Shown one piece after another: positions 23,105 through 31,968 of a DNA stretch of 35,835 bases. The position numbers and the translations under genes were made by a program. Position 1 is the stretch's first letter. Each line of letters begins with the position of its first letter. Source of the DNA: an uncultured Muribaculaceae bacterium (lineage in GTDB: Bacteria; Bacteroidota; Bacteroidia; Bacteroidales; Muribaculaceae); contig CAJTXL010000028.1 of the NCBI GenBank assembly GCA_910583525.1, positions 1 through 35,835 on the forward strand, given 5' to 3'. The notes beneath the pieces were generated by a model, which made no database searches, was not told the origin of the DNA, and saw only the letters and a list, made by a program, of their open reading frames with translations.

Positions 23105-24313
23105 TTATTTCTTGCCTACGAGGGCACGGGTGTCGCGTGCTATCATAAGCTCTTCGTCGGTCGGAATCACGCAAACTTTGACACGCGACGAAGCCGACGA
23201 AACGACAGTCTCCGTTCCGCGCGTGCGTGCATTGACATCCTTGTCGATGTCAACGCCCATGAAACCGAGCGTCGAGCATACATCGGCACGCAATCCTGCC
23301 TGGTTTTCGCCCACGCCGCCGGTAAAGACTATGATGTCCACGCCACCCATCTCGGCTGCATAAGCACCTATATATTTGGTTATGCGCAGCTCGTACATAT
23401 CGAGCGCCAGACGCGCACGTTCGTTGCCCTCTGCAATGGCGGCTTCAATTTCGCGCATGTCGTTGCTTACGCCGCTTACGCCGAGCACACCGCTCTCTTT
23501 GTTTATGATAGTCTGCAGCTGTTCTGCCGAAAGTCCGTGTTTGCCCATAAGGAAAGTCAGCGCACCCGGGTCTACATCGCCCACGCGAGTACCCATCATA
23601 AGCCCTTCGACAGGTGTGAGCCCCATCGAAGTGTCGATGCACTTGCCACCGTCGACAGCCGCCATCGAAGCGCCGTTGCCTATGTGGCAGGTAATGATGC
23701 GCTGACCGGCAATGTCTACACCAAGGAAATCGCACACTCGCCGGCTCACGTAGCGATGGCTCGTTCCGTGGAAGCCATAGCGGCGCACACCGTCTTCTTT
23801 GTAATATTTATACGGCAGGGCGTACATATATGCCTTGGCAGGCATCGTCTGATGGAAGGCCGTGTCGAAGACGCCCACCTGAGGCACATCGGGCATAAGC
23901 GCCGTGATGGCGTCGATGCCGGTCATGTTTGCCGGATTATGGAGCGGAGCGATGTCGTAGCACTCGCGTATTTTGGCCTTTACGGCATCGTCGATGAGCA
24001 CGCTTTCGCTGAATTTCTCGCCCCCATGCACCACGCGGTGACCCACAGCGTCGATTTCACCATAGCTCTTGATGCAACCCTCTTTGGGGTCGGTGAGGTT
24101 AGCAAGTATCGCCTTTACGGCATCCTGATGGTCGATAAGCCCGAGTTCGACAGTTTCTTTGCTGCCGTCCTGGCGTTTGAATTTGAGGAAACCGCCGGGA
24201 AGACCGATTTTTTCCACTCCGCCTTCGGCAAGGGTGCGGTCGGAGCTGTCCTCCAAATCAATCAGCTTATATTTTACCGAGCTGCTGCCTGAGTTCAAAA
24301 CAAGGATTTTCAT
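23105..24313 (-). CDS. ackA: Acetate kinase
   Basis: This 402-residue protein is full length. It begins MKILVLNSGSSSVKYKLID, the phosphate-binding start of acetokinases, and contains GHRVVHGGEKF, HNPANMTGI, VFDTAFHQTMP, YGFHGTSHRYV (with the catalytic His) and CHIGNGASMAAVDGGKCIDTSMG. It converts acetyl phosphate and ADP to acetate and ATP in the cytoplasm, the ATP-yielding end of acetate fermentation. The start codon overlaps the pta stop by one base (TAATG), so the two are translationally coupled. Nothing is unusual. Confidence 0.98.
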   Translation of the reverse strand: MKILVLNSGSSSVKYKLIDLEDSSDRTLAEGGVEKIGLPGGFLKFKRQDGSKETVELGLIDHQDAVKAILANLTDPKEGCIKSYGEIDAVGHRVVHGGEKFSESVLIDDAVKAKIRECYDIAPLHNPANMTGIDAITALMPDVPQVGVFDTAFHQTMPAKAYMYALPYKYYKEDGVRRYGFHGTSHRYVSRRVCDFLGVDIAGQRIITCHIGNGASMAAVDGGKCIDTSMGLTPVEGLMMGTRVGDVDPGALTFLMGKHGLSAEQLQTIINKESGVLGVSGVSNDMREIEAAIAEGNERARLALDMYELRITKYIGAYAAEMGGVDIIVFTGGVGENQAGLRADVCSTLGFMGVDIDKDVNARTRGTETVVSSASSRVKVCVIPTDEELMIARDTRALVGKK

Positions 24314-25329
24314 TATTTCGATTGTTTTAGGCCTATGGCCTGATTACATGTGATGATGATAGTCTTGTAGATGTCTTCTGGGAAGCATCCGCGCGAAAGG
24401 TCGTTGACAGGCGCCGCCAAGCCTTGAAGCACCGGTCCTACGGCCTGCACGCCGCCTAGGCGCTGCACAAGCTTATAGGCAATGTTGCCCACTTCGAGGT
24501 TAGGGAACACCAGCACATTGGCTCGTCCGCTGAGCTGACTGTTGGGCGCTTTGCTGTTCGCCACCGAAGGCACAAGCGCGGCATCTGCCTGGAGTTCGCC
24601 GTCAAGAATCAGTTCGGGCGCCATTTCTCGGGCTATATGCGTTGCCTCTATCACCTTATCGACCTCAGGGCTTTTTGCCGAGCCCTTGGTCGAGAACGAG
24701 AGCAATGCTACGCGCGGCTCTATGCCGGCAATATCGTGGGCGGTGCGTGCCGCCGATACGGCAATCTGGGCAAGTTCAGGAGCCGTTGGATTGGGCACAA
24801 CGGCACAGTCGGCAAAGATAAGGATGCCGTCGGTACCATAAGGCGAGCCTTTGGGCAACAGCATGACGAACGCACCCGACACCACGCTGATGCCCGGAAC
24901 GGTCTTGATTACTTGGAAAGCGGCACGGAGCACGTTACCCGTGGTGTTCATGGCACCGGCCACCTGGCCGTCGGCATCGCCGGCCTTCACCATAAGGCAT
25001 CCGAGATACAGCGGATTGGCCGTTGTCAGGCGCGCCTCTTCCATCGTAATGCCCTTGCTTTTGCGGAGTTCATAGAACAAAGGCGCATAACGGTCGATGA
25101 CAGCCTCATCGGCAGGGTCGACAATGGTGGCAAGCCCGACATTGGCAAGTTTAAGCTCCTTGGCCATGTTGAGAATGTCTGCTTTGTTGCCTATAAGGAT
25201 TATGTCGGCAAGATTGTCGGCTACGATACGGTCGGCGGCAGTCAGTGTGCGAGCCTCAAGTCCCTCGGGGAGCACTATCCGCTGACGATGTTCGCGCGCA
25301 TTGCGCGTAAGATGTTCAAAAAGGTCCAT
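24313..25329 (-). CDS. pta: Phosphate acetyltransferase
   Basis: This 338-residue protein is the short single-domain form, without the N-terminal regulatory region of the enterobacterial enzyme. It shows RIVLPEGLEARTLTAADRI at the start, NPLYLGCLMVKAGDADGQVAGAMNTTGNVLRAA in the middle, and GRANVLVFPNLEVGNIAYKLVQRLGG near the end, all typical of the PTA/PTB family. It forms acetyl phosphate from acetyl-CoA for the acetate kinase encoded next. It is the first gene of the minus-strand operon, with a well-matched promoter upstream. Confidence 0.97.
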   Translation of the reverse strand: MDLFEHLTRNAREHRQRIVLPEGLEARTLTAADRIVADNLADIILIGNKADILNMAKELKLANVGLATIVDPADEAVIDRYAPLFYELRKSKGITMEEARLTTANPLYLGCLMVKAGDADGQVAGAMNTTGNVLRAAFQVIKTVPGISVVSGAFVMLLPKGSPYGTDGILIFADCAVVPNPTAPELAQIAVSAARTAHDIAGIEPRVALLSFSTKGSAKSPEVDKVIEATHIAREMAPELILDGELQADAALVPSVANSKAPNSQLSGRANVLVFPNLEVGNIAYKLVQRLGGVQAVGPVLQGLAAPVNDLSRGCFPEDIYKTIIITCNQAIGLKQSK

Positions 25330-25365
25330 TTTTCTTTGAACTAAAAAGTGTTTCGTTTTACTCTA

Positions 25366-25396
25366 CAAAGGTACGGGTTTTCGAGTGCACATGCAA
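25366..25396 (-). promoter_or_regulatory. Promoter of pta-ackA
   Basis: On the minus strand TACCTTTG (plus 25366-25373) is a perfect -7 box, and TTG (plus 25394-25396) lies exactly 20 bases upstream. The leader before the pta ATG is about 30 bases. Confidence 0.75.
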
Positions 25397-25485
25397 CTTT
25401 TGACGTCCGATATTGTTTTCTTTAAAAGCGGATGCAACACACCGCATGTTTCAACTTTTACAAAACTTCATAGCATCTTTCCACC

Positions 25486-25656
25486 ATGTCCCGCTCTAAA
25501 ACCGACCGCCGCAACCGCACAAGCGTATGGATTGCCATAGGCGCAATTTTCCTAATCATCCTGCTTATTCTTTGGCTCACTTTCGCCGACTTGACGGGCA
25601 ACACCGACGTTGCGGCCTTCCTTGCACCGTATATAGTCAACCAACCTATAGGATAG
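25486..25656 (+). CDS. Small single-pass membrane protein, unknown function
   Basis: This 56-residue frame starts at ATG 25486 and ends with TAG at 25654-25656. The N-terminus is strongly basic (SRSKTDRRNRTS), followed by one hydrophobic helix (VWIAIGAIFLIILLILWLTF, about residues 14-33) and a short polar tail. The positive-inside rule places the N-terminus in the cytoplasm. It lies 6 bases before the next small membrane-protein gene, so the two are probably co-transcribed. I do not recognise a family. The compact layout and the clean membrane topology are what support it as a real gene. Confidence 0.65.
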   Translation: MSRSKTDRRNRTSVWIAIGAIFLIILLILWLTFADLTGNTDVAAFLAPYIVNQPIG

Positions 25657-25662
25657 CGTATT

Positions 25663-25965
25663 ATGGACGAACTGATGAACATGACACCCGAAAACATCGG
25701 GTGGCTTATCTGGCTCGTATGGGCCTTGGTCGGAGTGTTTGAAGCACTCGCCGCGCAACGCTATATGGGCGGACGACGCGTGCTGCTGTTCGACCTCGTT
25801 ATCGGTGTAGTGGCTGCCGTCCTCGGCGGATATCTGTCTACTCAGACCCTCGGTGACACGCCGGTGCAGTTATTCCTGATTTCTGTGCTCGGCGCGATTT
25901 TCTTCGGAGCAGCGGCCTTGATGCTGACAGGATTGCTGATGCGGCACTTCCGAAACGACCAATAG
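25663..25965 (+). CDS. Small three-helix membrane protein, GlsB/YeaQ-like
   Basis: This 100-residue protein has three hydrophobic segments (about 13-30, 43-61 and 69-92) with small-residue packing (GVFEALAAQ, VIGVVAAVLGGYL, GAIFFGAAALML). The pattern is reminiscent of GlsB/YeaQ/YmgE (transglycosylase-associated) stress proteins, which are of similar size, but no decisive motif is present. It starts 6 bases behind the 56-residue membrane protein gene and ends five bases before the convergent lptD stop. An ATG five codons downstream (MNM) is a possible alternative start. The function is unknown. Confidence 0.7.
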   Translation: MDELMNMTPENIGWLIWLVWALVGVFEALAAQRYMGGRRVLLFDLVIGVVAAVLGGYLSTQTLGDTPVQLFLISVLGAIFFGAAALMLTGLLMRHFRNDQ

Positions 25966-25970
25966 CCGCG

Positions 25971-28712
25971 TCAATACCACTCGATGCCGTTGGTACGCGA
26001 CGAACGTTTGTCGTACTTCAAGTCGGAAAGCATCGACGAATTGACGGATATGTGGAAGTTATAGCTCTTGTACGGCCCCACAGGCACAAAACTGGCACGC
26101 ATAGTAAAGCAATGCAGGTCGCGCGAAATGTTGCAGTTCATATATGCGAGTTTGTGGGTGTCGAAGTTATATGATGCAGTGAACGAGAAATTCCATCCCG
26201 GCGTAGGCCTGATGTTGCCCGACAAGGATAAATTCTGCGTTATTCGCCCGTCGAACTCCATCTTCTGCTTGTTGAAAGCCCCATAGCCGTAGTTTATGGA
26301 GTAGTTGAACGTCAGGCTCCACGGAACCTGCCACTTGGCATATCCGTCGGGATTCATCTCCACGCCCGAGTCGGAACCGCCGCTGCGGTCGTCCTCCTCA
26401 TCGTCAAGTCCCTGCTGATATTGTTCGCCCGACATATTTGCATTGTTGTTTCCGTCGTCGGGCTTGTCTTTCTTTTTCTTGCGTTTGAATGTATCGTTGT
26501 TGAAAGTGTACGAGAACGACGTGCCCGTACGCATCAGACGTCCGAGACCCTTTCCGGCTGCAAGCCTTGTCTTATTGAGTTTTACGGGAGTGCCTGCCGA
26601 GTTCAGGCCGTAGGTATATACATCCCATGTCGCCTGAAGATTGAGATTGAAATTCCGGGCAAGACGCAACATGATTGAAGTCGACAGGTCGCTCCACCGC
26701 AACGAGTCGGCGGCAAAGTTGTAGCTCTCCGATATGTTGAGGTTTTCTATAAGCGAGATTTTCTTCTCGCCTATGGAGTCGTTGTCCGACTTCACTTTCA
26801 TCTCAAGGTTATTGGCAAGGTTGAGCGACAAAGAGCCCGTCTTGCCCTCCGACGGCACTCCGAAAAGAGCGTTAGGGAAATATGAGTATTTGCGCACCTG
26901 CTCCATACCGCGGCTGTCGACATAATTGTAACTCCCGTAATAGCCGAAGAACGACGAAGCAAAGTCGGGCGCGCCCGAGAACGACAGCGACGGCGTCAGA
27001 ACATAACGTATCATCTTGACTTTCTTGCCGAAAACTCCCAAAGGCTGGAAAAACGCATACACCTTTGTGTCCATAGACACCGATGCCTGGAAGTCCCACA
27101 CATTGTAGAAGTTATACGACGTGTCCATACGCTCGATGGCCTGCTCCTCATCCCAATGCCGGCGCACCTTCGTGGTGTACATGCGGTCGGTGAGGTTGAG
27201 CGACGGAGTTATGTTTATGTAGTTGAACACGTTGAACGTAGCCGAAATAGGCACGGTGTGCCTCATGCCGTTGCGCCAGTCCTTTACAAGACTCTTCTTG
27301 AAAAACTCGTTCTGCTTCGATGTTAGCGAATTCTGCAACAGTCCCGTATAAGACAACTTGATTTTTTCATACCACTTCTCGGCTCCTATGGCCTTTTTGC
27401 GCTTGAAAGGATAGACCTGCGAAAGACTCACGGTGACGTTGGGGAACGAAACCGACAAGGTCGAGTCCTGAGTACGCTGGGCAATATTGAATGTCGTCGA
27501 CAGGCTCCACTTTGTCCCCGGAAAGCGGTAGGTCATATTAATCGTCGAACTCTTGGTATTTTCGGTAAACGACGGCGAATAATATGAATTAAGGTCGTTG
27601 CGCGTATAGCCCGAAGTCGTGAAGTTGACACTTGCCGACAAGTTCATATTGGGGTTGGCCTTCGAGTCCTGCGTATGGCTCCACAGCACCTGGAAGTTGG
27701 TCTGCACCGAATGGTCGGGCGAGCCCTTCTCTCCCGTTATTGTTTTCAGATAACTGAGGTCGAACGAACCCGAGTACTTGTAGCGCTTTGCGTAGCTCGA
27801 ACGCGCACGCAGCCCCCAAGAACCCTTTGTATATATTTCACCCGTAAGGGCAAGGTCTATGTTGTCGTTGATGGCAAAATAGTAGCCGCCGTCGCTGAGA
27901 TAAAAGCCGCGGTTGTAGTCATCGCCGAAACTCGGCACGATTATGCCCGAGGCATACTTGCTCGTAAACGGGAAATAGCCGAAAGGCACGGCCAAAGGCA
28001 GCGGAAGTCCGGCCAGTACCATATATGCAGGGCCGACCACGATGTTCTTGCCCGGCCTTACTTTTGCCTTTGTGAGCTGAAAATAGAAGTGGGGATTGTC
28101 GTGATGGTCGCATGTGGTATATCTGCCGTCCTTAAGGAAAAACTCGTCTTCCGCGCCCTTCTTGGTCTTACCGCCGGTAAGATAGCCCTCGCCCTGCTGG
28201 GTGACTACGTTTGTAATATAACCCTTTTCGGTGCGGAAGTTATAGTTCATCGTTGCAGCCTCATACTCAGTTCCCTTTTCAGTGAAGATAGGCTTGCCGA
28301 TTACCTCGCCTGTCGTATCCTCTCGGCCTACGGCATAGACGGTGTTGTCGTTAAGGTCCATCTGTATCTCGGCCGCATCAAGCTTTATGTCGCCGTATGT
28401 AACCGAACTGCTGCCGAACATGAACGCCGAATCGCGACGGACAATCAGCATCGAGTCTGTCGAGCTGAAATTCACAGGGGCATCGAGGTCGGTCTTGACA
28501 TATTTTACCCTCGAATTAGACGGTTTGGCCTGCACCGGCACAGCCGGAAGCACCAACAGAGAGTCCTCACCCACCGTATCTACAGGCATAAGCGCCGGCA
28601 CAAGTGTATCAGGAACGGTTACGGCATCATTGCCACCGTCGCCCGATCCGAATACCGTGAATGCACAGAGAGCCGCAAAAACGGCAAATATATATATAAT
28701 GAGAGCTCTCAA
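25971..28712 (-). CDS. lptD: LPS-assembly outer-membrane protein LptD (Bacteroidetes type)
   Basis: This 913-residue protein has an N-terminal signal sequence (RALIIYIFAVFAALCAF), a periplasmic OstA-like jellyroll (about 80-230: SVTYGDIKLDAAEIQMDLNDNTVYAVG, FTEKGTEYEAATMNYNFRTEKGYI) and a long C-terminal beta-barrel of alternating aromatic strands. It inserts lipopolysaccharide into the outer leaflet. The start codon is TTG: an in-frame TAA lies six codons upstream and the next Met is residue 41, beyond the signal sequence. A basic-then-acidic low-complexity loop (about residues 755-800, KRKKKKDKPDD to DDEEDDRS) interrupts the barrel. The gene is convergent with the small membrane-protein pair, five bases apart. 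Confidence 0.9.
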   Translation of the reverse strand: MRALIIYIFAVFAALCAFTVFGSGDGGNDAVTVPDTLVPALMPVDTVGEDSLLVLPAVPVQAKPSNSRVKYVKTDLDAPVNFSSTDSMLIVRRDSAFMFGSSSVTYGDIKLDAAEIQMDLNDNTVYAVGREDTTGEVIGKPIFTEKGTEYEAATMNYNFRTEKGYITNVVTQQGEGYLTGGKTKKGAEDEFFLKDGRYTTCDHHDNPHFYFQLTKAKVRPGKNIVVGPAYMVLAGLPLPLAVPFGYFPFTSKYASGIIVPSFGDDYNRGFYLSDGGYYFAINDNIDLALTGEIYTKGSWGLRARSSYAKRYKYSGSFDLSYLKTITGEKGSPDHSVQTNFQVLWSHTQDSKANPNMNLSASVNFTTSGYTRNDLNSYYSPSFTENTKSSTINMTYRFPGTKWSLSTTFNIAQRTQDSTLSVSFPNVTVSLSQVYPFKRKKAIGAEKWYEKIKLSYTGLLQNSLTSKQNEFFKKSLVKDWRNGMRHTVPISATFNVFNYINITPSLNLTDRMYTTKVRRHWDEEQAIERMDTSYNFYNVWDFQASVSMDTKVYAFFQPLGVFGKKVKMIRYVLTPSLSFSGAPDFASSFFGYYGSYNYVDSRGMEQVRKYSYFPNALFGVPSEGKTGSLSLNLANNLEMKVKSDNDSIGEKKISLIENLNISESYNFAADSLRWSDLSTSIMLRLARNFNLNLQATWDVYTYGLNSAGTPVKLNKTRLAAGKGLGRLMRTGTSFSYTFNNDTFKRKKKKDKPDDGNNNANMSGEQYQQGLDDEEDDRSGGSDSGVEMNPDGYAKWQVPWSLTFNYSINYGYGAFNKQKMEFDGRITQNLSLSGNIRPTPGWNFSFTASYNFDTHKLAYMNCNISRDLHCFTMRASFVPVGPYKSYNFHISVNSSMLSDLKYDKRSSRTNGIEWY

Positions 28713-28736
28713 GGAGTGTTTCTTCGTTTAGCTCGG

Positions 28737-28744
28737 CAAAAATA
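28737..28744 (-). promoter_or_regulatory. -7 box of lptD
   Basis: On the minus strand this reads TATTTTTG, a perfect TAnnTTTG element about 25 bases before the TTG start. No good -33 TTG is seen at the proper distance, so the promoter may be weak or helped by an activator. Confidence 0.5.
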
Positions 28745-28789
28745 CGGATTTTTTGCGAGAATACACCACCCTAAGCACAAAAAGGAACA

Positions 28790-29173
28790 TCAACCAAGCT
28801 CTTCTTCGAGAAAACGGGCGGCGTCGGCAACGCAGTCATTGCATGCCCGAAGGGGGCATGTGGCGCCAAGCCCTTTCAGTTCCTTGCATATTGTCGAGCC
28901 ATTCTGAGCCTTGAATTTTTCCATCAGTTTCTTCATCGAACGCATTGCCGCCGCACGGTCGCGCAATTTTAGGCCAAGCACCATACCGGCTCCGACAAGT
29001 GAACCGCAAGTACCCTCCAGATTGCCCATGCCGACACCGAAAGCCGCCGCTATGTTACCGGCAGTGCCTTCGTCGACACCTGCAATGTCGCAATATGTGC
29101 AGGCCACCGCCTGCGCGCAATTATACCGTCCACTCGCCTTACGTGCCACGGCCTCGTCTACTCTTGTATTCAT
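28790..29173 (-). CDS. C_GCAxxG_C_C family cysteine-rich redox-type protein
   Basis: This 127-residue protein carries the cysteine pattern of the C_GCAxxG_C_C family: YNCAQAVACTYC (Cys19, Cys25, Cys28), GNLEGTCGSLVGAGMVLGL in the middle, and CPLRACNDCVADAARFL at the end. Members are thought to be redox-active or metal-binding, but their reaction is not established. The longer frame, which opens at 29245, is rejected because its start lies upstream of the promoter; the ATG at 29173 follows a -7 box by 17 bases and begins the conserved part. It is upstream of lptD on the same strand with 77 bases between them, and lptD has its own -7 box. Confidence 0.8.
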   Translation of the reverse strand: MNTRVDEAVARKASGRYNCAQAVACTYCDIAGVDEGTAGNIAAAFGVGMGNLEGTCGSLVGAGMVLGLKLRDRAAAMRSMKKLMEKFKAQNGSTICKELKGLGATCPLRACNDCVADAARFLEEELG

Positions 29174-29190
29174 ATTATTATTTTTTTGCA

Positions 29191-29222
29191 CAAAAATACG
29201 AATAAGCGAACGCAAAACCAAA
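29191..29222 (-). promoter_or_regulatory. Promoter of the cysteine-rich protein gene
   Basis: On the minus strand TATTTTTG (plus 29191-29198) is the -7 box and TTTG (plus 29219-29222) the -33 element, 20 bases apart. The leader is about 11 bases and no Shine-Dalgarno is visible in it. Confidence 0.65.
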
Positions 29223-29324
29223 CTTGTTTGAGTTTTGCCGAGCATGAGTATTTAAGGCAACGCCAAAAATACAAATAATCTTTAAAACCAACCGCATATT
29301 TTCATACATCGTAAAAACTTTGAG

Positions 29325-29332
29325 TAACTTTG
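29325..29332 (+). promoter_or_regulatory. -7 box of the acyltransferase/PEtN/radical SAM operon
   Basis: TAACTTTG is a perfect -7 element. A TTTTC at about -33 is a weak partner. The box overlaps the TTG at 29330, which therefore cannot be the translation start. Confidence 0.55.
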
Positions 29333-29356
29333 CAGAATACTACTGCAAAAAATCGC

Positions 29357-30367
29357 ATGACCCAATCTTTGGTTTTCATATTCGCTGCGGCTATCGCTGC
29401 GCTGTTGAGTTTCGACAGAAAAGCCTATGCGGCCGCAAACGGCAACAGCTCTCCAATGCTCTTCGACCGCAAGCTCACCGACTCACTCAGGGGTATTGCC
29501 ATCATCATGGTGATTATAGGCCATATAGGCAGCGCCATGGGTTGCCAACCCGTGGGTACATTAGGCTCGTTCGGCGTGGCGCTTTTTCTGTTCCTGTCAG
29601 GCTACGGCATCAACGAATCGTTCAAAAAGAACGGCCTGAAAAATTATTGGGGCAAAAAGCTGAAACGGGTATGGCTGCCATACGCCATTGTCATATCGAC
29701 ACTCGGCCTATATATCTATGACTTTACCGTTGGAGACTATCTTCTCAACATCGCATGCCTGAAAACAGAATACTGGTTTGTGGCATTCCTGGTAAAATGG
29801 TATATCGCATTTTGGCTTTTCACAAAGTTCTGCCCCAAGTATCGCATGGCTCTGATGACTGCATTCGGCCTTTTGGTGCTGTTTTTCTTCGGACGTCTGC
29901 CCGGAGAGCAGGCATTCTGCTTCGTAGCCGGTGTAGCCGCCTCGGTTTATTACGACAAGCTGAAGACAATAAACCGCAAAAATCTGATGCTTACAGCAAG
30001 CATCGGCATAGCGATATGCGGTATGGTATGGTTTCTTAAAGACTTCTACGCCATAGCCGACACTTTCGAGCCCGGCTCCTGGCAAATGAACTCCGTGAAG
30101 ACGCTGATAAAAATGTCGGCGTGTGTCGGCATTGTTGCCGCGGCACACGCACTACCGTCGATATCCTACAGTCGCGTCCTTTTATTCATGGGCACGCTGT
30201 CGTATGAACTGTATCTTCTACATTATCCGTTCTACACCATGATCGACGGCTCAATCGCAAAAGCCGCCATGATGGTGGCCGGAGCAATCGCCGGTGCAGT
30301 GCTTCTCAACATGACCCTGAAGAAAATCGACAGCCGCCTGACGACCATCACTCTATCTGCAAAATGA
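29357..30367 (+). CDS. Acyltransferase 3 family membrane protein
   Basis: This 336-residue integral membrane protein belongs to the acyltransferase-3 (O-acetyltransferase) family. DSLRGIAIIMVIIGHIG supplies the Arg and the catalytic His, and FGVALFLFLSGYGI is the second family segment. About 9-10 hydrophobic helices follow, ending with TLSYELYLLHYPFY, the usual last-but-one helix. Members transfer acyl groups from acyl-CoA to sugars of polysaccharides or lipids at the inner membrane. I chose ATG 29357 because the upstream TTG lies within the -7 box. It shares ATGA with the next gene, so the pair is translationally coupled. The acceptor is unknown. Confidence 0.87.
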   Translation: MTQSLVFIFAAAIAALLSFDRKAYAAANGNSSPMLFDRKLTDSLRGIAIIMVIIGHIGSAMGCQPVGTLGSFGVALFLFLSGYGINESFKKNGLKNYWGKKLKRVWLPYAIVISTLGLYIYDFTVGDYLLNIACLKTEYWFVAFLVKWYIAFWLFTKFCPKYRMALMTAFGLLVLFFFGRLPGEQAFCFVAGVAASVYYDKLKTINRKNLMLTASIGIAICGMVWFLKDFYAIADTFEPGSWQMNSVKTLIKMSACVGIVAAAHALPSISYSRVLLFMGTLSYELYLLHYPFYTMIDGSIAKAAMMVAGAIAGAVLLNMTLKKIDSRLTTITLSAK

Positions 30368-31968
30368 CAAAAAACGCCCATAAGACAAATCGTTGGATAG
30401 ACAGGCGCTTCTTGTGCCTCTCTGTAGTCGCCACACTTGTTTTCGGGCTATGCGTCACGGCGGTGGAGTTTCACGAAATTCCTGTTTCCGATTCAAAATC
30501 TTTCTTCGTGCTCATCGGCCAATGGTCTGTGGTAACGGCGGCAGCACTACCCGTATTCATTCTGATGCTCGCCAACCGTTGGGTCGCATTCATTGCCATG
30601 CCTCTGCTCGGGCTGCTCTGCGGCATCGCGGTCTATCTGCGGCTTGCGTTCCACATTACCCCAACTCCGGAACTTGTCGAAATAATAGCTGCCAACGACC
30701 CCGCCCTCGGCAAAGACTTCGTAAGCCTTGTAAGCATAGCTTTCGCTGCCGCAGGACTTGCCATCGGCGTCGCCCTCGGGTGGTGGCGATGGCATAAAAT
30801 CAGCATCGGGCCGCTTCAATCGGCTTTTGCCGCAGGAATAGGCATCGTCGGCATATTTTTGGCCGTAACAGTCAGCCCACGGCTACGCGACTCGCTTTCG
30901 GCACGGATGCCCTACTCCTTTGTCCACTCTGTGCGGGGATTTCTCAAGAACCGAAAGCCGCAATTCCAACGCGAACCATTTCCCGGCACTGCAGTCTGCA
31001 GAACCGATTCCTGCACCATAATACTTGTGCTTGGCGAATCGCTGCGAGCCGACCATCTGCAACTCAACGGCTACAACCGCAACACAACGCCTCTGCTTGC
31101 CGCCGACACCGCAACAATGAGCTTCGCACAGATGTATTCACCCGAATATGTCACACATAAGTCCCTGCCCGTAATACTCACACGGGCAAAAGACATCGAC
31201 GACCTGCGTGCATGGCAAGAGCACTCTTTCATATCTCTGCTGAAAACAGCCGGATTCCGCACCGCATGGCTCTCAAATCAGGACGCCCTGACAAATTTGA
31301 ACCGTCGCCCTGAAACACACGGGCAAAAAGACGGCACGAAAATAAAAGGCGTATCGTCGTACCGCGACTTCATGCTCGAAACCGACACTTTAATCTATGC
31401 CAACGGCGGTAAAAGCGACTACGTCTACTCCAAATGGACCGACAACTCCCTGCTTCCGTTCGTCGACGAGGAGCTGGCCACCGACAGCCCACACAAACTC
31501 CTCGTGCTGCATACCATAGGCTCGCATTGGTTCTACAACTCTCATTTCAACGAAGAGGTGTTCAAACCTGTCCTCGAATCAAAAACAAACGATATCGACC
31601 ATCTCGACGCTCTCATAAATTCATACGACAACACAATTGTCGAAACCGACCGCTTTCTATACGAACTGACAAAGCGTCTGCAGCACCGCAACGCACTTTT
31701 GATATACATATCCGACCACGGAGAATCTTTGGGTGAAGGTGGCCGCTTTCTGCACAGCGGCGACTTTCCCGAACTCCACAACCCGGCATGCCTGGTTTGG
31801 GTCTCGCAGAAATATGCCGCCAATCACCCCTGCCGTTTTGAGGCATTGAAGAGAAATGCAGGCAAACCGGCATCAACCGAAAGCATATTCCACTCCGTCG
31901 TCGAAGGAGCCGACATCGACACTCCCGTTTTAGACAAAACCAAAAGCTTTTTCTATGAATATCCGTAA
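30364..31968 (+). CDS. Phosphoethanolamine-transferase-like membrane enzyme (sulfatase fold)
   Basis: This 534-residue protein has about five N-terminal membrane helices (to about residue 172) and a periplasmic alkaline-phosphatase/sulfatase-fold domain. The nucleophile motif is LVLGESLRADHLQLNGYNRNTTP. EptA-type enzymes usually have GET; here it is GES, with Ser226. LHTIGSHWFY and ISDHGESLGEGGRFLHSG supply further metal-ligand motifs. The family moves phosphoethanolamine from phosphatidylethanolamine to lipid A, core sugars or other glycans. Together with the acyltransferase and the radical SAM protein it probably decorates a surface molecule. It overlaps both neighbours (4 and 14 bases). 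The donor and acceptor cannot be read from sequence. Confidence 0.85.
   Translation: MTKNAHKTNRWIDRRFLCLSVVATLVFGLCVTAVEFHEIPVSDSKSFFVLIGQWSVVTAAALPVFILMLANRWVAFIAMPLLGLLCGIAVYLRLAFHITPTPELVEIIAANDPALGKDFVSLVSIAFAAAGLAIGVALGWWRWHKISIGPLQSAFAAGIGIVGIFLAVTVSPRLRDSLSARMPYSFVHSVRGFLKNRKPQFQREPFPGTAVCRTDSCTIILVLGESLRADHLQLNGYNRNTTPLLAADTATMSFAQMYSPEYVTHKSLPVILTRAKDIDDLRAWQEHSFISLLKTAGFRTAWLSNQDALTNLNRRPETHGQKDGTKIKGVSSYRDFMLETDTLIYANGGKSDYVYSKWTDNSLLPFVDEELATDSPHKLLVLHTIGSHWFYNSHFNEEVFKPVLESKTNDIDHLDALINSYDNTIVETDRFLYELTKRLQHRNALLIYISDHGESLGEGGRFLHSGDFPELHNPACLVWVSQKYAANHPCRFEALKRNAGKPASTESIFHSVVEGADIDTPVLDKTKSFFYEYP

Noticed and set aside
23102..24292. 396-codon open frame antisense to ackA
   Set aside because: ackA is certain on the other strand; the antisense translation has no recognisable motif and is His and Ala rich, as expected for a shadow.
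27675..28907. 410-codon open frame antisense to lptD
   Set aside because: LptD features on the minus strand are clear; this frame has no domain or start signals.
29174..29245. Longer N-terminus for the cysteine-rich protein
   Set aside because: It would start upstream of the -33 and -7 elements at 29191-29222; the conserved part begins at 29173.
29330..29356. TTG start giving a 9-residue extension of the acyltransferase
   Set aside because: The TTG is part of the -7 box TAACTTTG at 29325-29332.
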